Source: Anisus vortex
Taxonomy: Eukaryota > Mollusca > Gastropoda > Planorbidae
Assembly: GCA_949126835.1 (NCBI GenBank)
Contig: OX421505.1
Span: 4,096,587-4,160,586 of the forward strand
Direction: 5' to 3'
Length of the DNA stretch: 64,000 nucleotides
The translations under genes were made by a program, and so were the position numbers. Positions 1-9,623 of this stretch are shown here, piece after piece (the first letter of the stretch is position 1; each line of letters begins with the position of its first letter). Under the pieces are notes generated by a model. It searched no databases, was not told the origin of the DNA, and saw nothing but the letters and a program-made list of their open reading frames with translations.

Positions 1-1672
1 GCCAGTTATTGTTAGCCGTAAATGTAATGAAGAGATCAGGTGTACCAAACGTTGCGAAAATGGACATTGCATCGTTGCAGCGCTCACGCATGTTTCTGTG
101 TTACCCTTCAAAACTGGAAGGCAGGATAACTGCTATACCAGCAGCTATGTTTGCATTTAGATCCAAATTCTCCACGTGATCGGCAAGTCCTTGATAGCAT
201 TCTGCTCGTAATGATTGTTGATTCAATCGAATATAGTTTAAGTTGTTTGCTTCTACCTGAAGATATGAATCTACCAACCATTGCTGGGTTAATTTACCAG
301 CGCTCATAATTGAGTTAAAGTTATCTCGAATGGCTGTTTGGGCTGCCTTGAACTGTAACATGCTGACTTTTGTACGCACACGATTAAGTACTGCTTCTTC
401 GTACGCTTCGCACTTCCAGTTCGGTTGCCATCCAGGTTCGCCGTATGGGAACAGGAGTGCATACGACATTGGATCCAAGTTGGGGCTCAAGATGTTTATG
501 TTGATAAAATTTTGCTTAGGATCGGCGGGGTTTCTCGGGTAGATGCGAATGTCACGCTCAAACGGAGGTTCACCATCTTCATTCACAAATACCATAGCTA
601 CTTCGTTCAACGTTAATGTGTTGAAGCACCGTGGATCTGAATGACGATCTCGCCAAAATACCATATTCACCAAAGGAATTTGATATCCCCTCTGTGTTGC
701 TCGTTCTAATGCTTGTGTTTCTACTTCTCGCATCATCTGATAACTTTTCGCAACTCTATTGTGTTGTCGAAAAAAACGATCAATTTGATCCATAATACGT
801 GGGAGGCACTGTTCATTTGCGGGATGTTCATGTCGAATATTAGTGGCTTGAGTACTGTCCAGTACGTAGAGTTGGGCATATTGTGGTGCCTGTGGTGTTA
901 ATGGCTGAAGATGAGACGTCTTGTGGTACGTCTGACCATGTATCTTGAAAACGTATGGACCTCTTCCTTGGACGTCGATGATTTTGGCACCCATTGATGC
1001 GAATGACACTGCGTTGTTGTACGATCTTATGTTCTCGTGAAAATGTTTACTATCTGGATCAGTTGTGTCAGTCAGAAGTCGGCGAAGAAACTCGGGATAA
1101 GCCAGCTCGACATCGTTTTCAACCTTGGGTTTGGGCAACTTAACTTTTCCTTTGCGACAACAACTGGTGAATTTTGTGTCAGATGGTAGCTCAGCCTTGA
1201 AGTTTTTTGATTGACAGAATTGGCAGATTTCCGTCATTGGACCGCAATTGTTTGCAACAACGCAGTTCTCTCTGAAGTGAATAGCATCTTTTTGAATCTG
1301 ATGGTTTAGTTGCACTTGTGCTAAACGCTGACATTTGGCATCATCAGTTTTTCGTGCTTTTGTTTCCTCTGGCGTTTCCGATTCTCGCCTCTTATGTTGA
1401 CGTTCGGCATTTGCAATTCGACGTGCTTTTGTTTCATCGGAAGTTTCAGATTCTCGCCTCTTATTTTGACATTCGGCATTTGCCATTCGACGTGCTTGAG
1501 ACTGTAGTGATGTTTCTAATAGAAGTTTTCGGCGTTTCGATTTCGCTTCTTCTATTTTAATTTTTTCCATTGATTCTTGACTTTGGCGAGCCTTCCATCT
1601 CTCCTTCCTCTCTCTGGCTAAGCGGCGCCTGCGTGCTGACTGATCATCATCATCATCATCACGTGTATCCAT
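1..1672 (-). pseudogene. Helitron Rep/helicase, N-terminal part, in-frame stop
   Basis: This is the N-terminal half of a Helitron (rolling-circle transposon) protein. It starts at an ATG at 1672 and opens with an Asp run, then a long Arg/Lys/Glu-rich coiled-coil stretch containing a repeated RRESET..ETKAR unit. A Cys cluster (CQFC..CC) follows, then the Helitron-like N-terminal domain with LDPMSYALLFPYGEPGW and VEANNLNYIRLNQQ. The frame ends with LPSSFEG and a TAA at 101-103. The same frame continues open to base 1 and still reads family sequence (MRERCNDAMS, FGTPDLFITFT). The break is therefore one nonsense codon where the family usually has a residue, not a frameshift. The Rep HUH motifs and Pif1 helicase would lie beyond the window edge. 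Domain assignment is secure; activity is unlikely unless the stop is an assembly error. Confidence 0.85.
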
Positions 1673-1979
1673 TAAATCTTGCGATATTTACTTGATTTAA
1701 CGCAAGTATAATATATGATATGATATAGATATATCTATCCCCAAAATACAAACTTTAAACTTGATTAATAATTTATGGGATCCAGAAGTGATTCAGGTTA
1801 GGCCGAACTTGTTTATACCAACTAAACAACTCGATATATATGACCTTACTTTTGTTTATTAAGTAAAATACCGGATCTTTATTTGCACTTCATAAAATGA
1901 CGTAAAGCGTCGGTGGTTTCAGTGCTGGTGTCACTTAGCAGGGTCGAAACTACGTAACCTCATAGCGGTGACTCTGTGT

Positions 1980-3240
1980 AACGGAGCACAGATCCGAAAA
2001 GTTCCACCTAGGAACGTCGTGTAGCTGGACTGGTGAGGCCCGCATGCGGGATTCCCGGGTGAAAAGGCAATGCACGATAGGACTCTGTTCCGGCTAATAA
2101 CGTAGGTCCCCGGCCCTTCATGGCTGGGGAGTGTCTCCTAGCCTCCGCAGTAATAGGTTATGGTCCAGCGCGATGGAGCTAGTTTCCAATACTGCAGCAT
2201 TGCAGCCAGCTGTCCTCTGATGGCTAGCTCAGACTTTAGGAGAAAGTCGTGCTAAACGTACCTCAACGACATTGAGGACAAACACCAGCAAACGGTTGAC
2301 TTGACCCTTTACTCTGGGTCTTGCAGGTAGTGCGGCAGAGGCATTGCCGATCGTTTGTTTTGCTACGTCACTTTAGCCCCCCTGGGCGATCGCTCCCCCT
2401 GGAGCAGACAAAAAACATGGCTTGTACAACCGAAACGAATACCCCGAGTCTGGGTATTACTCAGTTGAGCTGCCCCGGTCACTTGCCAACTCGCGTTGGG
2501 GCTATGACCGATAAGTCCGCGACCAACGTGAACTGTCAGTTTCCAGTCTCCATCTCGGATGGAGGAGAACCACGCGGTTCTGAAGTCTCAGGAAGTGGGA
2601 CCGCTCATATGAGGGTAGAGGTATTAGCTTGTGACCCTTCTAGGGCAGGACTGCCATTGCAGGGGCCCAAGGTGTGCACTATCTCTGTCCGTACGGGAAA
2701 AGCAAAGCCTGGGAATGGTGAAAACCCGGGCGCTGTTGTTGCTAAGCAGCAGTCGAAAGTCACCCTCTGCCAAGTGGAGCACAGATCCGACAAGCCCCAC
2801 CTAGGAGCTTCGTGTAGCCGGACTGGAGAGGCCCGTTCGCGGGATTCCCGGGTGAAAAGGCAAGACACGATAGGACTCTGTTCCCAGGATAAGCAGAAAA
2901 GCAGCTGTCAGTTGCCAGCCAGGAAATGTAGCCGCTCTAGACGGGAGCATTCCTGGAAGACTGGAGGCCAAAGCGGCCTACGAACTGGCAGTAAAACCAG
3001 GGCTGGTGGTACCCTGTGTCCCGGTGTACATGACATACATCCGGGGAATCCCACCTTGGGTGGTCAGGTCAGTCACAATAAGACCGCGTTCTGCCAATCC
3101 CCGACGGTGACTCCTGCGACTAGTGATACGGCGCACAGATCCAATAAGCCCTTAGGGGTTTCGTGTTCCCGGTTTAGGGGTGCTCGTGCGCGGGTATCCC
3201 GAGCTGAGAGGCGTAACACGATAGGACTCTGCTCCCAGCG
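1980..3240 (+). repeat. Three copies of a 110-bp module in the LINE 5' part
   Basis: A module of about 110 bp recurs at roughly 1980-2095 (leader), 2776-2890 and 3131-3240 (inside the ORF). Shared landmarks in order are GCACAGATCC, a TTCGTGT or TCGTGTAGC core, a GGGATTCCCGGG-like core and ACGATAGGACTCTG. The two coding copies give related Arg/Ser-rich peptides ending in TIGLCSQ. Spacing is about 800 and 355 bp, so this is dispersed duplication rather than a tandem array. The third copy is the most diverged. Confidence 0.75.
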
Positions 3241-6200
3241 AAAGCGGAGGAAGCCCGACGGTAGACGTGACCTAGGCAAAGGTTCGCACCAAAAGAGCGC
3301 CCAGCTCCGGGTGATGCACCTGAACGTGTTCGGCCTGATCCCCGAGTCTCTAGAGATCCTAAAACTCTTGCATGAGTATGATATTGACGTGGCAATGTTC
3401 CAGGAGTGCAAAATTGGTAAGAAGAGGGTGGCATCCTTTTCGGGATATACGGTCTTCCGATGCACCTGCTGCTTGGGAGGCAGTGGAGGGTTGGCAACCC
3501 TTGTCCGAAGTTCACTACAAGCTCGAGTGGTGAACCGCAGAACGGGCAGTTGCAAGACCGATATCCTAACCCTGGAGGTGTTGAAGAATGGAAAGGCTTA
3601 CACCCTGACCAACGTCTACAACCCTCCGAAGAAGGATTTGGACCTCACCGTGGAGGCACATCTTTCTCGCACTTGTATTGGCGTTGATTTCAATGCGGCA
3701 TCACCGGCCTGGGGCTATGCTGTCGCCAACAACTCAGGACGACTGGTGGAGGAGCTATGCAACAGCACGACGCTTATCCGATTACAGGGTACCGATACCC
3801 CAGCTACCTTTTTCCACACGGGAAATGGCAGTGAATCGAGGCCGGATCTCACGCTCGTGAGTGCTGATCTGGCTGCTAGCACCTCTATGGAAGTCTTGGG
3901 TGATGTTGGGAGTGATCATTTGCCCGTGTTGGTCACTATCAATATAGGAAAAGCAAGCAGCGAACCTTCCGGGCCCAGGAAGTGGATCTACTCGAAGGCA
4001 CGATGGGACGAGTACAGAGTGCGCACCGATCGCGCTCTTGAAGAAGTGCTTATCGAGACTGGGCCTATCGACTCAGTGTATGGTACGATGGTCAAAGCCA
4101 TACTAGGGGTTGCCAGAAAGACGATACCAAGGTCACATGAAAAGCGCAAGTTCAGACCGTTTTGGACAAAAGCCCTAGGAGAGTTGGTCCGCAAAAGGAG
4201 GGCTGCTCGCAAGCTCGCGAGCAGGCGGAAGACGGCCGAGAGCCGTCGAGAGTACAACCGTTTAACGGCGGAAGTAAAAGGGGCTATCGCGGAGGCAAAG
4301 TTGTCGAAATGGACTGATACATGTGCTGGATTGGACCTTGCGGATAGCCGGCAGGCATGGAACCTAATCAACCACCTTGAGCGAGCTGAGGTAGCTAGCA
4401 GAGCACCAGCTTCGTTGGCAAGAGCAGGGGCAGGCCCCATGGTATCGGATACCAAGCGGGCTGAGATGCTCAACCGTCACTTCGTAAGTGTCGGAAAACT
4501 GGGTGGAAGAACGAGTGTGTCTGCTGGGCTTGATAAAGTCCGGAAGGCAAACGAACGCCACATGACGGGAGAGGGTGAGGCTAGCACATTCACGGTGCCC
4601 TTTACTCGGCAAGAACTGGAGTATGTTTTGAGACGGTGCAAAGCGAAGAAGGCCCCTGGGCTGGATGGGATCAGCAACGAGCTGATCACTCACCTTGGGG
4701 CTGGTGGCAAGGGCAAACTCTTGGAGCTCGTAAATCGAACATGGTCTGAAGGTGTCCTACCGAAACAGTGGAGAGAGGCCTTGGTGGTACCCATCTTGAA
4801 GAGGAGTAAAGACCCGGGTCAGGCCGAAAGCTACCGACCGATTTCCCTAACATCGTGTGTAGGGAAGGTAGCTGAGAGATTAATCAATAGGAGGCTTGTG
4901 AGGTTCCTAGAGGATAATGGACTGGTTACCCCCACTCAAGCAGGCTTCCGTAGCGGAAGAAGCTCGATGGATCAGGTGACGCTCTTGGTCCAGAAAATGG
5001 CTGACGGGTTTCAGCGGAAAGAGTCTACACTAGCAGTGTTCCTGGATTTTAAACAGGCCTATGACAAGGTCTGCCGGCCGGGGTTGTTGTTGAAGCTACA
5101 GAGGCTAGGAATAGCCTCTAACATGTACAATTGGATCAAAGGGTTTCTATCCCGAAGAACAGTTGCAACTCGTTACGGGAAAGCGGTTTCTCGGAAGCGC
5201 GTCCTGGAGCAAGGATTGCCCCAGGGCTCAGCACTGTCCTGTACATTGTTCCTGGCTTTTATCAACGACCTGCCGAACTATCTGGGATGCTCGTCGCTGC
5301 TTTTCGCAGACGATCTTGTGGTCTGGTCGACCGGGAGGGAAGCGCGTGCTCTCGAGCGGGCCCTCCAGCAGGATTTGAACGCAGTAGCCTGTTACGCCAA
5401 GCTATGGGGTATGGAAGTAAACTGCCTAAAAACAGTTTACTCGCTCTTTACCCTCGGAATCGATATCCTCAAAGATCCGATCGAGCTGAACATTGACGGC
5501 CGCGCCCTGGCATGCGACCAGAAGCCGGTCTATCTCGGAGTGACACTGGACCGAAAGCTAACGATGTATGACCATGTGAGGTTAGTCCAAGAGAAAGCAT
5601 CTTCTAAGCTGAACATTGTCAAGAGACTGGCCAGTACTGGCTGGGGTGCGAAGGCGAGTGTGTTGAGAAATCTTTACCTAGGAGCGGTAAGATCTCAGAT
5701 CGATTACAGCCTCCCGGTGCAAATCTATGCGTCTGATACTGCTTTGAAGACGTTGGACTCTGTACAAAATCAAGCCCTCAGACTAATATGTGGAACGTTC
5801 CGAACCGCCCCGACATCGGCTGTTGAAATCATGGCAAACGTGCCGCCTCTGAATGGGAGAAGGAAAAGGGCCGTTATTACTGCTTACGAGCGGTATAAGC
5901 GGTTGAAGGAAAGTTCCCCCCTCAGGATGCTCGTGGATTCCTGGGTGGGAAGAGCTCGGATCTCAATGCAGTCCTTCATGCACCACGCACTGAAGCTCAG
6001 CGCAGAGATTGGACTCCCGGTCGACCGCATGCCCATGCGGACGGGAGTGGAACCTCCTCCTCACCTATCTTTCAACCTACCAGAGATACGGGCGAACCTG
6101 ATGGAAGCAGTCGGACCCAGCGCTTGCCTGACTGAGAGGCGCGCAGCTGCTCTAAGGACGGTACGGGCATACTCGGGATTCGTTGAGGCATACACTGATG

Positions 6201-7033
6201 GGAGCGCGATCAGTGGTACCGAAGCGCGTTCTGGGTATGGTGCTCTTGTGTCGTACCCGAAGGCAGAAGAAAAACGGGCTGAGCTAAGTGGGCCGTGTGG
6301 GGCAATCTGCATCTTTGATGCGGAGATGGAAACCATCAGAATTGCCGTTGAGGCAATTGGGAAAACGTTCGAAGAAACACCATCTGCTCGTGATGATGTG
6401 GTTATCTTCACTGATGCACTTTCAGTTCCCCAAGCCATCGACGGCTTGGGGAGTTGGCCCGAACTGCTTGTCCGACTATTAGCTGCTATTTCCGATCTGA
6501 TCCTCAGGTACAAGGTGAAGGTCATCTTGCAGTGGATTCCAGGTCATGCAGGAGTCCCTGGCAACGAGATAGTGGATGCCTTGGCCAAGAAGGGATCCCT
6601 GACACCCACTCCGGAGGGTCCGTCCACCTTCGCGAGTGCCCGCAGATCAATACGTGAGTGGGAGACAAGACAATGGAACAAGAGTTGGGACGAGTCTGAC
6701 AAGGGTCGAGGTGTGTGGCAGCAACTAAAACGGCCAAATCGAGCTGATCCGTGGTGGAAGCTCCGCAGGAGAGAACAGGCTACGATAGCCCAGTTCCGTA
6801 CAGGGCACTGCCCTATTGGTGCCTATTTCGGACGATTTAGGCCCAATTTCGATTCGCGGTGCCGACACTGCTTTGAAGCAGAAGAGACGGTCGAGCATTT
6901 GCTTTTAGACTGCCCTGCCTTGCAGGAGGAAAGAGTAGATGGGAATGGTCAACAGTTTGCACCATCCCTTTATGGGAACCTGGCTGTGCTACGTAGTACA
7001 AGTGTGTTTGTCCTCCGAATCCTAAGAGATTAG
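2417..7033 (+). CDS. LINE polyprotein: endonuclease, reverse transcriptase, RNase H
   Basis: This intact frame encodes the enzymes for target-primed reverse transcription. The frame is open from 2321, but that codon is TTG. The first ATG is at 2417 (A at -3, G at +4) and gives 1538 residues. The first 300 residues are Arg/Ser-rich and unassigned. An APE-type endonuclease follows at about 3310-3945 with MHLNVFG, FQECK, GVDFNAASPAWG, RPDLTL and GSDHLPV, so all catalytic positions are present. The reverse transcriptase spans about 4600-5600 with PGLDGISNE, YRPISLTS, FLDFKQAYDK, GLPQGSALS and LLFADDLVVW. RNase H spans about 6180-6600 with TDGS, DAEMET, TDAL and NEIVDALAK, so the acidic residues are kept. 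A CX2C..HX4C finger lies near 6860-6915. No stop or frameshift is seen. Clade (I versus Nimb) is inferred. Confidence 0.9.
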   Translation: MACTTETNTPSLGITQLSCPGHLPTRVGAMTDKSATNVNCQFPVSISDGGEPRGSEVSGSGTAHMRVEVLACDPSRAGLPLQGPKVCTISVRTGKAKPGNGENPGAVVAKQQSKVTLCQVEHRSDKPHLGASCSRTGEARSRDSRVKRQDTIGLCSQDKQKSSCQLPARKCSRSRREHSWKTGGQSGLRTGSKTRAGGTLCPGVHDIHPGNPTLGGQVSHNKTAFCQSPTVTPATSDTAHRSNKPLGVSCSRFRGARARVSRAERRNTIGLCSQRKRRKPDGRRDLGKGSHQKSAQLRVMHLNVFGLIPESLEILKLLHEYDIDVAMFQECKIGKKRVASFSGYTVFRCTCCLGGSGGLATLVRSSLQARVVNRRTGSCKTDILTLEVLKNGKAYTLTNVYNPPKKDLDLTVEAHLSRTCIGVDFNAASPAWGYAVANNSGRLVEELCNSTTLIRLQGTDTPATFFHTGNGSESRPDLTLVSADLAASTSMEVLGDVGSDHLPVLVTINIGKASSEPSGPRKWIYSKARWDEYRVRTDRALEEVLIETGPIDSVYGTMVKAILGVARKTIPRSHEKRKFRPFWTKALGELVRKRRAARKLASRRKTAESRREYNRLTAEVKGAIAEAKLSKWTDTCAGLDLADSRQAWNLINHLERAEVASRAPASLARAGAGPMVSDTKRAEMLNRHFVSVGKLGGRTSVSAGLDKVRKANERHMTGEGEASTFTVPFTRQELEYVLRRCKAKKAPGLDGISNELITHLGAGGKGKLLELVNRTWSEGVLPKQWREALVVPILKRSKDPGQAESYRPISLTSCVGKVAERLINRRLVRFLEDNGLVTPTQAGFRSGRSSMDQVTLLVQKMADGFQRKESTLAVFLDFKQAYDKVCRPGLLLKLQRLGIASNMYNWIKGFLSRRTVATRYGKAVSRKRVLEQGLPQGSALSCTLFLAFINDLPNYLGCSSLLFADDLVVWSTGREARALERALQQDLNAVACYAKLWGMEVNCLKTVYSLFTLGIDILKDPIELNIDGRALACDQKPVYLGVTLDRKLTMYDHVRLVQEKASSKLNIVKRLASTGWGAKASVLRNLYLGAVRSQIDYSLPVQIYASDTALKTLDSVQNQALRLICGTFRTAPTSAVEIMANVPPLNGRRKRAVITAYERYKRLKESSPLRMLVDSWVGRARISMQSFMHHALKLSAEIGLPVDRMPMRTGVEPPPHLSFNLPEIRANLMEAVGPSACLTERRAAALRTVRAYSGFVEAYTDGSAISGTEARSGYGALVSYPKAEEKRAELSGPCGAICIFDAEMETIRIAVEAIGKTFEETPSARDDVVIFTDALSVPQAIDGLGSWPELLVRLLAAISDLILRYKVKVILQWIPGHAGVPGNEIVDALAKKGSLTPTPEGPSTFASARRSIREWETRQWNKSWDESDKGRGVWQQLKRPNRADPWWKLRRREQATIAQFRTGHCPIGAYFGRFRPNFDSRCRHCFEAEETVEHLLLDCPALQEERVDGNGQQFAPSLYGNLAVLRSTSVFVLRILRD

Positions 7034-7329
7034 TCTCGATTCGATCACTCCGGTGAGTGAGGTTTAAAGTCTGGTGTCACTTAGTGCTTAATTTTCGCAC
7101 TTGCGACACAAAACAAAACAAAAATGGTTTCACGCTAGTGGTGAGTGCGTAGAACAGACAATTGCGTCATCTGTCTGTACTCTCGAAACCAAGTCGCTAA
7201 GCTTTCCGGAATGACAGATACATTTCTTTGGGTAATTATTATATAGAAAGAATTTTGGCGCCCTACTCTTATCTATGGATCGATTCTTGTCTTTGTGAGA
7301 TTTATTTAGATTAATTTGCTTTTCGCTTT

Positions 7330-7850
7330 GCTTTTTTTTTCCGCTGCAGTTAAGGAAGTATTTTAAAATTCATCATAGCGGCTTGGCGTAAAACTCCGCG
7401 GGTCGTGGTAAATCCTGGACCTTACTAATTATCAGTAACTCTCTCTTTATATTTAATAACCACTAATGTTATCTTATCTGAGATAGCTGACATATAACAC
7501 ATTTTGTTAAGTACTATATAGTATCTTTGTTACAAAATTGTTCATGTAACGCCTCATTCTGGTACTTTATTAAAAATTAATATGTCATTATCGTAGCTTT
7601 ATAATTGGATAAATGTCATCACATTTATAAAAAAAAAAATTTTCTATGTTTTATCAAAGACTATATTAGATAGTCTCTGGTTTTATGAAATGTTGAGTTT
7701 ACGTGAATCTAATTAACATTAAGTTCAGTGCAGCTCTGGTTATTAATGCCAGGAAATAAATTGTGTCATTTGGTGAAAACCCGTTGGCTATAAATAACAT
7801 GAACGTTACTAATCAAAGAAATTCCCCATACTTCATTAAATTGTTCATAC
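7330..7850. repeat. Dispersed repeat, copy 1 (partner near 30.4-31.1 kb)
   Basis: Shared landmarks in both copies are GCGGCTTGGCGTAAAA, a TCGTGGTAAATC or TCGCGGTAAATC block, TAATGTTATCTTATCT, GGAAATAAATTGTG and GTTGGCTATAAATAAC, all in the same order and orientation. This copy lacks the SINE and the hAT end that interrupt the partner. No coding potential is seen. What family it belongs to is unknown. Confidence 0.65.
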
Positions 7851-8032
7851 CAAATAAAAAGGAAACAAAACATTTGATTAGTAGTCGATAGTTTTGCATA
7901 GTAGTCTTATAAATGTATATGATGTTGAGCTAGTGTCTATATAATATTTATCAGGGTAACACGTGAATATAAGGCTACGTATTCTTTCTCAGTTAACAGG
8001 AAATAGTGCACTAGCTCAGACTAAACTTACAA

Positions 8033-8113
8033 TTGCCCCCCCCCCCCTTTTTTTTACAACACACACACACAATAAGTTGCCACAACCTCCCCACCCCACC
8101 CCCACACACACAC
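8033..8113. repeat. Simple-sequence tract (C, T and CA runs)
   Basis: A homopolymer C run is followed by a T run, a (CA)n run and a C/A-rich stretch with a further (CA)n run. It is noncoding and prone to length change. A G run of eleven at about 8219-8229 marks the 5' edge of the next LINE fragment. Confidence 0.8.
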
Positions 8114-8224
8114 TTACACTTGATGTGACCCTAATTCTTGCCCTATTTGCCCCTGTCTTGAAATAATGACTACGCCAAAGCTGAGTTAGATCGTTAACAT
8201 TGTAATATCACCATGTTGGGGGGG

Positions 8225-8740
8225 GGGGGAGCAACTATCCAGAACTGCGCAGTCCGAATAGTCCTCAAGAAGAAGAAGTCAAATAATATCACTCCTCTGC
8301 TCCGATCTCTGCGCTGGCTACCCATCAACAACCGGATCTCATATCAGCTGGCTTTTCTCTGCTATAAGTGTCTGAATAACTCTGCCCCGGATTACCTTCG
8401 CTCCTGTCTTGAGCTCTACATCCAATCCCGCCCACTCGGCTCGGCTTCTGATGCACTTACTCTGCGGATCCCTCGTGTGAGGCTAGTGTCCGCTGGTAAA
8501 CTTTCATTCTCCTAAGCGGGACCGTCTGCTTGGAATCACCTCCCACTACAGCTTTGCCAGAGCCCTAGCTTCGACACCTTCAGAAGCCGACTGAAGACTC
8601 ACCTATTTCGATAGCAATATTTGCGTAGGCCTATACATATTTTCATTTTCGTCTTGTTGTTCGTTGCTGTATTATGTAACTGTCGTTTCAGCGCATACAA
8701 CTGTCATCAACGGGATATGCGCCATATAAGCATCATTATT
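8225..8740 (+). pseudogene. L2/CR1-like LINE, C-terminal fragment and 3' end
   Basis: This is the extreme C-terminus of a non-LTR reverse transcriptase. The frame reads ITPLLRSLRWLPINNRISYQ, then YKCLNNSAPDYLR, PRVRL, an in-frame stop after KLSFS, and on to SAWNHLPLQL and FDTFRSRLKTHLFR before the final stop at about 8612. This is the thumb/C-terminal signature of the L2-CR1-Rex group. The 3' end carries GCGCCATATAAGCATCATT and an ATT-rich tail near 8710-8740, the usual L2-type terminus. Everything 5' of the thumb is missing (5' truncation near a G run). Not functional. Confidence 0.8.
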
Positions 8741-9345
8741 ATTTATGTATATCAAAGACTATCGTTCCCACGGCCCGCCGATAAGACACGTTGTGTAACA
8801 TAGGGTACGGTCTCTGCAGTACATGCACTACACTTAACTCCCCCCCCCCCTTGCGGAATTCCCATCGGATGATTAATTTGGTGTCTAGTGTACCTGCACT
8901 GTCCTAAGATGGAGATTCAACTAAATATTTCTCACTTGGTTTATTTAAAGACGCTTGACCTTATTGTCTAATATTGTGCTTTTGTTATCTCGTTGTTGTT
9001 GTTTTTTTGTAATAGGAATAGGCAGACTACTTTTTAACATGTCCATTAATATTACTTTTAGTTAAAGATAGTAAATAATTTAAGGACTTAAATCTTTCTT
9101 AAAATGGTTTCAGTAAATAATTATGCCTTGGCTAAACATACACAACAATAAACACTTTATTTCCTTTCAATCACTATAACATCCTGCATACACACAGAAA
9201 ACAGTGGATCTTTTAATTTATTTCGTGTTAGAATAGCCTCTAACAGTAGGGACGATAACAGTGAAACATATTATATTACATTTATCAATGCAAATATTAG
9301 GACCTTTCCCTAATGGCTCGAATAGTAAAATAATTACATTATAAA
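8741..9345. other. AT-rich stretch without recognisable genes
   Basis: No exon-like frame, RNA gene or repeat was recognised here. There is a C run at about 8840 and a T run near 9003. Confidence 0.5.
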
Positions 9346-9361
9346 TGTATGTTAAGTATCC

Positions 9362-9546
9362 AAATGATCCATTTGGCCAATTAAGCAGCGCTCGCCAGTT
9401 TTTGACCACGACATACAAGGTGATTACCCCAACTAAATTCGGTACCCATCAGAGCTGGGTAGATTTAGGGACACCCTCGATTCGAGGATTCGAGCCCAGG
9501 ACCTTCGGTACGCCAGCCGTTTCTCGGCCACCGTGTCCTCCATAAA
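9362..9546 (-). mobile_element. tRNA-derived SINE
   Basis: On the minus strand the element starts near 9546 with a tRNA-like head: GTGGCCGAG (A-box-like), GGCGTACCGAAGG and GGGCTCGAATCC (B-box-like), the internal Pol III promoter arrangement of tRNA-related SINEs. A non-tRNA body follows with AGCTCTGATGGGTACC and GGGGTAATCACC. The A box is damaged. Target duplications were not identified, so the ends are approximate. Confidence 0.65.
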
Positions 9547-9623
9547 TCAACTACTTTGTTTTCTATACAGGTCAAGATATCAGCGCCAGTTTCAAGATTT
9601 AACCAACTCATACTGTATCAAAG

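Larger units (their letters stand above)
1922..7124 (+). mobile_element. Full-length I/Nimb-like non-LTR retrotransposon
   Basis: This 5203-bp LINE is bounded by the 8-bp direct repeat TGGTTTCA at 1914-1921 and 7125-7132, read as the target-site duplication. It has a leader of about 495 bp, one long ORF (endonuclease, reverse transcriptase, RNase H, C-terminal zinc finger), a short 3' UTR of 91 bp and an A-rich tail built of ACAAAA units. The RNase H domain and this order place it in the I superclade (I, Nimb and relatives). It is GC-richer than its surroundings. No separate ORF1 (Gag-like) is visible between the left target repeat and the main ORF. The sharp ends and intact catalytic motifs suggest a young insertion. 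Confidence 0.8.

Noticed and set aside
2321..2416. Start of the LINE polyprotein at 2321
   Set aside because: The codon there is TTG; the first ATG in good context is at 2417.
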